Assembly: GCA_937944855.1 (NCBI GenBank)
Contig: CALFAY010000026.1
Coordinates: 53,407-117,406, forward strand
From: an uncultured Planctomycetota bacterium
GTDB lineage: Bacteria > Planctomycetota > Planctomycetia > Gemmatales > HRBIN36
Reading direction: 5' to 3'
DNA: 64,000 nucleotides
Shown here piece after piece: positions 56,070 through 64,000 of the stretch (its first letter is position 1; every line of letters starts with the position of its first letter). A program made the position numbers and the translations under genes. The notes beneath the pieces are model-generated. The model worked only from the letters and a program-made list of their open reading frames with translations, did not search any database and had not been told where the DNA came from.

Positions 56070-56993
56070 TTAGCCGATGAGCCAAAGGTCGGCTGCGACG
56101 AGGACGAACAAGCCGACGCTGATGACGGCGTTGACGTGGAAGAATGCCGCATGGACCCGACTCAGATCGTCGGGCCGGACCAGCCAGTGTTCGTAGGCCA
56201 GAAGCCCGGCCACCAGGGCGATGCCGCCGAAGTACACCCAGCCCAGTCCCGCCGCCGCTCCCGCCGCCACGAGCAGAGCCAGCATCACGAAGTGACATAG
56301 CATGGACACGCGCAGGGCGTGGGAAATGCCGATGTGGGCTGGAATGCTGTGCAGGCCCGCCTGGCGGTCGAAGTCCACGTCCTGACAGGCGTAGATGATG
56401 TCGAACCCGGCCACCCAGCAGAGTACGGCCAGGCCGAGCAGCACTGGGGTCGCCGCCATTCCGCCGGTGATCGCCAGCCACGTCGCCACCGGAGCCAGCA
56501 TCAGCGACGCTCCCAGCCAGAAGTGCGACAATGCCGTGAACCGCTTGGTCAGCGAGTAGGCACAGACAAACAGCAGAACCGGGACGCTGAGATAGACCGG
56601 CCACCAGTTGTCGTTGTGCAGGACGAAGTGGAAGGTGGAAAGCACGAAGCCGGCGGCACAGATCAGCGTGAAGGCCCAGACCACGGAGCGTGACAGGCGG
56701 CCCGTGGGTAAGTGCCGATTAGCCGTGCGCGGATTGGCCGCGTCGTAGCGGTGATCGACGAGGCGGTTGAAGGCCATCGCCGTGCTGCGGGCCAGCACCA
56801 TGCAGACGACGATCCCCGCCAAGTCGAAGGCCCAGTCGGGCCAGCGCAGCCGTCCCGTCTCCCGCCAGGCCAGCACCAGGGCGGCCAGGGCGAAGGGCAG
56901 AGCGAAGAGCGTGTGGCTGAAGCGAATCATGCCGAGGAAGTCGCCGACAATTCCCGCCAACGACTTCCTCGGTTTGGTGGTGGTACTGCTCAT
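56070..56993 (-). CDS. UbiA-family prenyltransferase (menaquinone/ubiquinone pathway)
   Basis: This 307-residue polytopic protein has the two Asp-rich motifs of UbiA enzymes, AFNRLVDHRYDAANPRT and YACQDVDFDRQAGLHSIP. The usual eight to nine helices are present. In planctomycetes the likely role is prenylation in the futalosine menaquinone pathway (MqnP-like), but 4-hydroxybenzoate prenylation cannot be excluded. The ribosome site is weak. Its quinone product could accept electrons from the SQR of this window. Confidence 0.92.
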   Translation of the reverse strand: MSSTTTKPRKSLAGIVGDFLGMIRFSHTLFALPFALAALVLAWRETGRLRWPDWAFDLAGIVVCMVLARSTAMAFNRLVDHRYDAANPRTANRHLPTGRLSRSVVWAFTLICAAGFVLSTFHFVLHNDNWWPVYLSVPVLLFVCAYSLTKRFTALSHFWLGASLMLAPVATWLAITGGMAATPVLLGLAVLCWVAGFDIIYACQDVDFDRQAGLHSIPAHIGISHALRVSMLCHFVMLALLVAAGAAAGLGWVYFGGIALVAGLLAYEHWLVRPDDLSRVHAAFFHVNAVISVGLFVLVAADLWLIG

Positions 56994-57012
56994 TCTGACA
57001 TGGTAGCGGCCG

Positions 57013-57417
57013 TCACCAGCGTTCGACCAGCCAGATGCCCAACTGCAAGGCCACGAACCCCGCGGCGACGCTGCCCAGGACGTAAGCCCCGGCCAGAGCG
57101 TATTCGCCGTTGTGGATCAGACCGTGGCTCTCGTACTCGAACGTGGAAAAGGTCGTGAACGCTCCGGCGAAACCGACCGCCAGCAGCAGACGCAGGTCCT
57201 CCGCTTTGACCCAGCCGTGGTTGTGGTGCAGGAGCGGCCCGGTCAGCCAAGCGGCCACGACGCCGAGCAGAAAGCTGCCCAGCACGTTGATGATGAGCGT
57301 TCCGTAGGGGAAGTCCCGGCCCAGGCCATGAGCCGCCAACGTTCCGACTCCCCAGCGCGTCAACCCACCAAGGGCCGAGCCGAGCGCCACTAAACCGATC
57401 TGCACCAATATCCGCAT
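57013..57417 (-). CDS. crcB: Fluoride channel CrcB/Fluc
   Basis: This 134-residue protein has four helices and the family motifs GGLTRWGVG, PYGTLIINVLGSFLLG and GFAGAFTTFSTFEYE. It forms a dual-topology dimer that exports fluoride. No fluoride riboswitch is seen in the short upstream region. The gene follows 57495-58295 and precedes the UbiA gene on the same strand. Confidence 0.97.
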   Translation of the reverse strand: MRILVQIGLVALGSALGGLTRWGVGTLAAHGLGRDFPYGTLIINVLGSFLLGVVAAWLTGPLLHHNHGWVKAEDLRLLLAVGFAGAFTTFSTFEYESHGLIHNGEYALAGAYVLGSVAAGFVALQLGIWLVERW

Positions 57418-57494
57418 CGCCTCTTCCCTGCTCCTCGGGTTATCGCGGTTTTACCTCCTTACTCCATTACTACGGTGAAACGGGGTCGTGAGGC

Positions 57495-58295
57495 TTAGTA
57501 ATTCGCCAACGAGCAGGCTTCCTCGGATTTGATCAGCTGATGGGCCACGTCTTTCGGGGCGATCAGAAGGACATCGCGCGTGGTGACGACACTCCCGTTG
57601 TTCATCTCCGCCAGCAATCGCAGGGCCGTGAACAGATGCGTGTTGTTGAAATAGACGCGCACGGTGTTCTTCTCGTTGGCCAGCCGGGCGACCGTCGGGT
57701 GTATCACGACGGTCACGCCGGTTTCCTCGGCCAGGTGTTCGACGGCGTCGAGCCACGGGACGTTCTCGAATTGGGCGTGCACGGTCAGATAGGGAGCGAA
57801 GTCGTCGGAGGATATCGGGCACTGTCTGGGTACCACGAGGATATGATCCTTGCGGACCAGGTAAGTAGCCCTAAGCGGCTTGAGGATTTCTCGCAAAATC
57901 GCGTCCGGGGTGCGATTGCGAACTCGCCGGCCAACCCACTCGCCTGCCGGGGCTTCCCCCAGGTTGGCAGCAGCCTGCCAGGCCTCGAACAGGTCCTCGG
58001 CGATGCGGAACTCGACGACTGTTTCGGGAGTGCTGAGCACGACTGACAGCATGTCGAGGGCATCGCGGAGCGGCGTGCCGGGATCGACCGAGAACCGGGC
58101 CAGCTTTTCGCTGGGCGTTGCGAGCAGTTTCCGCAGGTCCTGGTGCGAGGCCAGCCGGGGCAGGGCCGCATTGTCCGCCGGCTGGGCGGCGGCCTGATCG
58201 ACCTTGGCCAGTTCGGGCTTGGCGACGCTGGCTTCCTGGCCCCACGCGGCCGAGGCCAATAGCAAGCCGATCACGGTAGCGACGACGTGACGCAT
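57495..58295 (-). CDS. Exported STN/secretin-N-domain-like protein
   Basis: This 266-residue protein has a signal peptide (VVATVIGLLLASAAWG). Two alpha/beta regions resemble the short secretin/TonB N-domain: FSVDPGTPLRDALDMLSVVLSTP to YLVRKDHILVVP, and TVHAQFENVPWLDAVEHLAEETGVTVVIHP to TTRDVLLIAP. There is no beta-barrel, so it is not a secretin. It may bind a pilus or secretion component. The ATG at 58295 has AAAGGAG at proper spacing; one at 58301 is too close. Confidence 0.75.
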   Translation of the reverse strand: MRHVVATVIGLLLASAAWGQEASVAKPELAKVDQAAAQPADNAALPRLASHQDLRKLLATPSEKLARFSVDPGTPLRDALDMLSVVLSTPETVVEFRIAEDLFEAWQAAANLGEAPAGEWVGRRVRNRTPDAILREILKPLRATYLVRKDHILVVPRQCPISSDDFAPYLTVHAQFENVPWLDAVEHLAEETGVTVVIHPTVARLANEKNTVRVYFNNTHLFTALRLLAEMNNGSVVTTRDVLLIAPKDVAHQLIKSEEACSLANY

Positions 58296-58548
58296 GGACA
58301 TGCTCCTTTCCGCTGGGCTGGGGCACGGCCTCGCGAAGGGAGACCAACGACATACCCCGGCCGACATCCTCCTGAATATAGCGTTTCCAGACCATGCCCA
58401 GCAATCGAAATTCGCCTTGTGAAACCGGCCTGGCCCGGCATGGCAATTCACTGCGGCCATCAGAACAGTCGCGTCGGACGACTAAGTGCTCCAATACGGT
58501 CAGAAAATCGTTCCCGTGACCCAGCGATCCCCGCGTACAATAAGACCA

Positions 58549-58962
58549 ATGACTCAAGAACCTTACGATCCACGCTATCTGGTCGGCGTCGTGCGGTTCA
58601 ACCGCGGCGCCTGGTTCGAGGCCCATGAAGCCTGGGAGGACTTATGGCACGAAAGCACTCTGCCGCAGCGGCGTTTCTACCAGGGTCTCATCCAGGCCGC
58701 CGTCGCCCTGTGCCACTTCCACAACGGCAACCTCCGCGGAGCAGTTAAGCTCTTCCACTCCAGCCGCGAGTATCTCGATCCCTTCCGCCCGGCCTACCTC
58801 GGCCTGGACCTCAACCTCTTCTGGGACGGCATGCAGCACTGCTTCGCCGATCTGCTGGCCGGACGAACCGCCGAACTCGACGAAACCCGCGTCCCCACCA
58901 TCGCCCTCGATCCGCCGCCCGAGGCCTGGCCAGACGTGGAAGGAGATGATTATGGGCGATGA
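58549..58962 (+). CDS. DUF309 family protein
   Basis: This 137-residue protein has the family signature FNRGAWFEAHEAWEDLWHE followed by FYQGLIQAAVALCHFHNGN and a GAVKLFHSSREYL helix. The His/Glu residues on the first helix are conserved. Function is unknown. TACAAT at 58536-58541 is only 7 bases from the ATG, so the transcript may be leaderless. The gene ends 11 bases inside the next one. Confidence 0.93.
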   Translation: MTQEPYDPRYLVGVVRFNRGAWFEAHEAWEDLWHESTLPQRRFYQGLIQAAVALCHFHNGNLRGAVKLFHSSREYLDPFRPAYLGLDLNLFWDGMQHCFADLLAGRTAELDETRVPTIALDPPPEAWPDVEGDDYGR

Positions 58963-59635
58963 AGACCTGAACCTGCATGGTTTCGACGGGAAAACCCGGC
59001 TCTTCCCGTTGCCTGGCTTCGTCATGTTTCCCTACGTCCTGAAGCCCCTGCACATCTTCGAGCCGCGCTACCGCCAGATGACCGAAGACGCCCTGGCTTC
59101 CGACCACCTCATCTCCATCGTGTTGCTCAAGCCGCACACGCCGGAAGAGTATCTCGGCAATCCGCCCATCCACGACACCGCCTGCCTGTGCCGCATCATC
59201 AACAGCCAGCGCCTGGAGGACGGCCGGTTCAACATCGTCGTCCGCGGCCTGTGCCGCCTGCGGATCGAGTCGGAAATCCCCTGCGAAAAGCTCTACCGCC
59301 TGGCCCACGGCTGGCCGATCCCGGACGGCCCCAGCCCACCCATCACGGAACTGCGACAGAGCCTGCTGGAATACGTCCGGCGCTGGCTGCCCGTGGGCGG
59401 CCCGGCCATCCGGCAACTGGAGGAACTGTTCCACCAGGACCTACCGTCTGGCGCGCTGATCGACATCCTCGCCTTTGCTCTGCCGCTCGATCCCGAAGTC
59501 AAGCAAGCCCTCCTCGGCGAACCCGACGTGCCCAGCCGCGCCCGCAAACTGCTCCAAGCTCTCAAGGAAGGAGCCGAACCGCTGCCCATGCCCAGGGAAC
59601 GCCCCAAGTTCCCGCCCGAATTCAGCATCAACTGA
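58952..59635 (+). CDS. Lon protease substrate-binding-domain (LON-N) protein
   Basis: This 227-residue protein is a stand-alone LON-N domain: TRLFPLPGFVMFPYVLKPLHIFEPRYRQM, then ISIVLLKP, IHDTACLCRIIN, and a helical C-terminal half with LRQSLLEYVRRWLP. It has no ATPase or protease part, so it may act as an adaptor or in another pathway. AAGGAGATG lies upstream of the ATG at 58952. It overlaps the end of the DUF309 gene by 11 bases (translational coupling). Confidence 0.92.
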   Translation: MGDEDLNLHGFDGKTRLFPLPGFVMFPYVLKPLHIFEPRYRQMTEDALASDHLISIVLLKPHTPEEYLGNPPIHDTACLCRIINSQRLEDGRFNIVVRGLCRLRIESEIPCEKLYRLAHGWPIPDGPSPPITELRQSLLEYVRRWLPVGGPAIRQLEELFHQDLPSGALIDILAFALPLDPEVKQALLGEPDVPSRARKLLQALKEGAEPLPMPRERPKFPPEFSIN

Positions 59636-60437
59636 ACGCCTCGCCGCTTCGCCCTGACCGCCGCCGCAGCACCAGCACCGTATCCACCATTCCGTCGTCG
59701 AGCCGCAACGGGGTGTCAATTTCGTACCAGAAATCGAACACGTCCAGAAGCTCCCACGCCGCCACGCTGGCCAGCAGCCGACGCATCTGCCCCGGCGTGT
59801 AAAGCCGCAATCGCCATTCGTCGAGCAATCGAAACGACCGTGTCGGCGTCCGCACCCGGACGCTTAGCCGCAGCGTCTCCTGTCGCTTCCCGCGGTCGAA
59901 GGCCACGACCCGCAGCGTGGCATGAAGCCGAAGCCGACCCTGCCGGGCCTGCCAGCGTTCCTCGCTCTCTTCGGCCACGTCTTCGGGCAACAGATGCAGA
60001 CCCAGGATGTAGATCCCTCCGGGCCGAACCGCGTCGGCCGCCAGTTCCAAATGCCGACGAGCCGACGCTTCGTCCAGCAGGTGGCGAAATGTGTTGAACG
60101 TGCAGAACGCAGCATCGACCGGCCTGGCCAGCCGAAAATCGGCCAGGTCCGCCTCGAAAACGTGAGCGGTCAGGCGACGCCGAGACAGCTTGGCCCGCAG
60201 ATACGCCAGGGCTTTCCGATTGCTATCGAAACCGTGGACCCGATAACCTCGCCGAGCCATCTCGACGACCAGCCGACCGCTGCCGCAGCCCGGTTCCAGC
60301 AGATGCCGCACCGGAAACGGCACATAACGGCGAAACGCCGCCTCGAAGAACTCCGCCTCGCGACGGGTCTCGTCGCGGAAGAGCAGGTCCCAGTACTGCG
60401 GCCAGGAATACAAGCTGTCTTGGGAATGCTCGGTCAT
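59628..60437 (-). CDS. Class I SAM-dependent methyltransferase
   Basis: This 269-residue enzyme has motif I (LLEPGCGSGRLVVEMARRGY), motif II (VHGFDSNRKALAYL), and later FCTFNTFRHLL and AVRPGGIYILGLHLLP. The C-terminal part is beta-rich. The substrate is unknown. It converges on the LON-N gene with an 8-base overlap. The ribosome site is weak. Confidence 0.9.
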   Translation of the reverse strand: MTEHSQDSLYSWPQYWDLLFRDETRREAEFFEAAFRRYVPFPVRHLLEPGCGSGRLVVEMARRGYRVHGFDSNRKALAYLRAKLSRRRLTAHVFEADLADFRLARPVDAAFCTFNTFRHLLDEASARRHLELAADAVRPGGIYILGLHLLPEDVAEESEERWQARQGRLRLHATLRVVAFDRGKRQETLRLSVRVRTPTRSFRLLDEWRLRLYTPGQMRRLLASVAAWELLDVFDFWYEIDTPLRLDDGMVDTVLVLRRRSGRSGEAFS

Positions 60438-60545
60438 AGCCCGACCTGGCGCAGCGGAGCAACCACGGTTGACACAATAGTGTACACATGAATAGACTAG
60501 GAATCACAACGCATCAGTTGACCCCTTTTTGAGTCGGAGTCGCCC

Positions 60546-60842
60546 GTGAAAGGGAAAGTGCGCGCCGTTTGTCAGCATTGTCACAAGTCGCCGGCGGGTC
60601 GGCCTCGGGGTCTGTGCTGGGGCTGCTATCGCAACCGGGAAATCCGCGACCTCTACCCTCGGCGGTTCGTTCCGAAGGGTATTCCAGATCGCTTCTGCAA
60701 TCCGCCTTTGCCGCCCTATCCGACCCGTGCCCTGGCCGGCAGCCGGGAGAAGCTGGCGGTGCTGTGCATCCGGGCGATGCTTGGCTACAACCTCTGGCAT
60801 CCTGACGACGGCCCGCCGCCCGACCCGTGCGAACTCCCCTGA
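60546..60842 (+). CDS. Small zinc-ribbon protein
   Basis: This 98-residue protein starts at a GTG with CGGAG about 6 bases upstream. It has a four-cysteine knuckle (Cys9, Cys12, Cys24, Cys27: CQHCH, then GLCWGCYRN). The rest is basic and Pro-rich (RRFVPKGIPDRFCNPPLPPYP). The family is not recognised. It ends 101 bases before a ParB-like gene on the same strand. Confidence 0.65.
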   Translation: MKGKVRAVCQHCHKSPAGRPRGLCWGCYRNREIRDLYPRRFVPKGIPDRFCNPPLPPYPTRALAGSREKLAVLCIRAMLGYNLWHPDDGPPPDPCELP

Positions 60843-60943
60843 CCAAACATGTTGCGCTGATCTATCCGAGCCGTGGTTCTGCCGCTTTGGCAGACCGTGC
60901 CGAGAACCGTTTTCCCGCACCCTTGCCTGCAAGGAGCCGTGAA

Positions 60944-61504
60944 ATGTTGCGCATCGAGACGCTGCCGCTGAATATGTTGCGCCCCGCCCCCTACAATCCC
61001 CGTCAGGACCTGGAGCCGGACGATCCGCGTTACCGCAAGCTGCGCCGCAGTTTGCGACGTTTCGGCTTGGTCGAGCCGCTGGTCTGGAACCGCCGCACCG
61101 GGCACGTCGTCGGCGGGCATCAGCGGTTGAAAATCTTGCGCGAGCTGGGCTGGGAGCAGGTGCCGGTGGCCGTCGTCGATCTCGATCTCGATCACGAACG
61201 CGCCTTGAATCTCATGCTCAACAATCGGGCCGCCCAGTCGGATTGGGATGTTGCGCGGCTTCGCCAAGTGCTGGAGGAACTGGAAGCCTCGCCCCTGGTG
61301 AAACTGGCCGACGCCGGCTTCACTCCCGGCGACCTGGATTTGTTGCGCGAACGGCTCCAGCCTCTGGAACCGCCGACCCAGGAGAAGCAGCCGATCGAGG
61401 TCATTCTCCGGCCCACTCCCGAGCAATGGAAAATGTTGCGCGACGATCTCGACGGCATCATTCGCCGCTACCGGGTCGAATGCCATGTCCGCGGCGGGCT
61501 TTGA
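60944..61504 (+). CDS. ParB-like nuclease-domain protein
   Basis: This 186-residue protein has an N-terminal ParB/sulfiredoxin-type domain: NMLRPAPYNPRQDLEPDD, then RSLRRFGLVEPLVWN and VVGGHQRLKILRELGWEQVPV. The C-terminal half is a helical specificity region (LNLMLNNRAAQSDWDVARLRQVL). Such proteins often come with DNA-modification methylases of phages; here no methylase is next to it. AAGGAG at 60931-60936 fixes the ATG at 60944. It is not the partitioning ParB. Confidence 0.85.
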   Translation: MLRIETLPLNMLRPAPYNPRQDLEPDDPRYRKLRRSLRRFGLVEPLVWNRRTGHVVGGHQRLKILRELGWEQVPVAVVDLDLDHERALNLMLNNRAAQSDWDVARLRQVLEELEASPLVKLADAGFTPGDLDLLRERLQPLEPPTQEKQPIEVILRPTPEQWKMLRDDLDGIIRRYRVECHVRGGL

Positions 61505-61548
61505 TCACCACGCCGACAATGCTTATCAGCTTTGTCGGCAAAGGAAGT

Positions 61549-64000
<2,452 letters not shown>

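Noticed and set aside
57495..58295. The missing Tad secretin
   Set aside because: The protein has only STN-like short domains in 266 residues and no secretin barrel, so it cannot be CpaC/RcpA.

Overview
The window is about 62-65 % GC by eye and looks like a chromosomal segment of a member of the Planctomycetota, most likely a Gemmatales/Gemmataceae-type organism. The inference rests on several family types typical of that phylum: a DUF1559 pseudopilin, a BBP7 outer-membrane barrel, a PEP-CTERM protein, a DUF11 wall protein, DUF3500, HTTM, a BON-domain exported protein, CsrA and many short lipoproteins. The exact genus cannot be read from the sequence.

Layout. (1) 1-9.1 kb: sulfur metabolism. 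Cystathionine beta-synthase and a cystathionine gamma-synthase/lyase (cut by the window edge) lie on the minus strand. A HlyD-type adaptor and a terpene-cyclase-like repeat protein follow on the plus strand. A tight minus-strand operon then encodes YgaP-like rhodanese, TauE/SafE exporter, persulfide-dioxygenase/rhodanese fusion and sulfide:quinone oxidoreductase. (2) 9.1-17.6 kb: DUF1559 pseudopilin, small lipoprotein, hemF, ndk, a class I aminotransferase, an alpha/alpha-toroid-like lipoprotein and an HTTM membrane protein with its partner. (3) 17.6-27.7 kb: a Tad/Flp pilus locus in the order pilin, prepilin peptidase, TadE, CpaB, TadG-like, CpaE/TadZ, CpaF/TadA, TadB, TadC. It is preceded by a 668-base leader with a good sigma-54-type promoter match and three phased GTTAAC boxes. 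No secretin gene is present in the locus. (4) 28-44 kb: mixed housekeeping and envelope genes, including a degenerate phosphatase-like lipoprotein, a second transsulfuration enzyme, RluA-type pseudouridine synthase, orphan sulfate-binding protein, BON protein, DUF3500, enolase, BBP7, YbjN, guaA and DUF11.

(5) 44.4-50 kb: a sparsely coding, AT-richer stretch starting at a tRNA-Lys. It holds a PEP-CTERM gene broken by a stop and a frameshift, a beta-helix protein separated from its signal peptide by a frameshift, and several small proteins. (6) 50-56 kb: csrA, a HEAT-repeat membrane protein, a secreted protein, and a four-gene cluster that I consider the most interesting part of the window: a Calx-beta protein, a MauE-like membrane protein with a CxC motif, an exported 129-residue protein with 15 cysteines and only two tryptophans, and a frameshifted tail-anchored protein. 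The pairing of a MauE-like protein with a cysteine-rich exported protein recalls maturation of the methylamine dehydrogenase light chain, but the family is not one I recognise. (7) 56-64 kb: UbiA-family prenyltransferase, CrcB, an STN/secretin-like exported protein, DUF309, a Lon-substrate-binding-domain protein, a methyltransferase, a zinc-ribbon/ParB-like pair and ligA. A dispersed intergenic repeat occurs at 52.98 kb and 63.88 kb.

How parts may work together. CBS and the gamma-synthase/lyase can generate or consume sulfide, and the SQR operon would oxidise sulfide to persulfide, sulfite and thiosulfate while feeding electrons into the quinone pool. The UbiA-family enzyme could serve that pool. 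The Tad genes make an envelope-spanning pilus machine whose outer-membrane channel must be encoded elsewhere.
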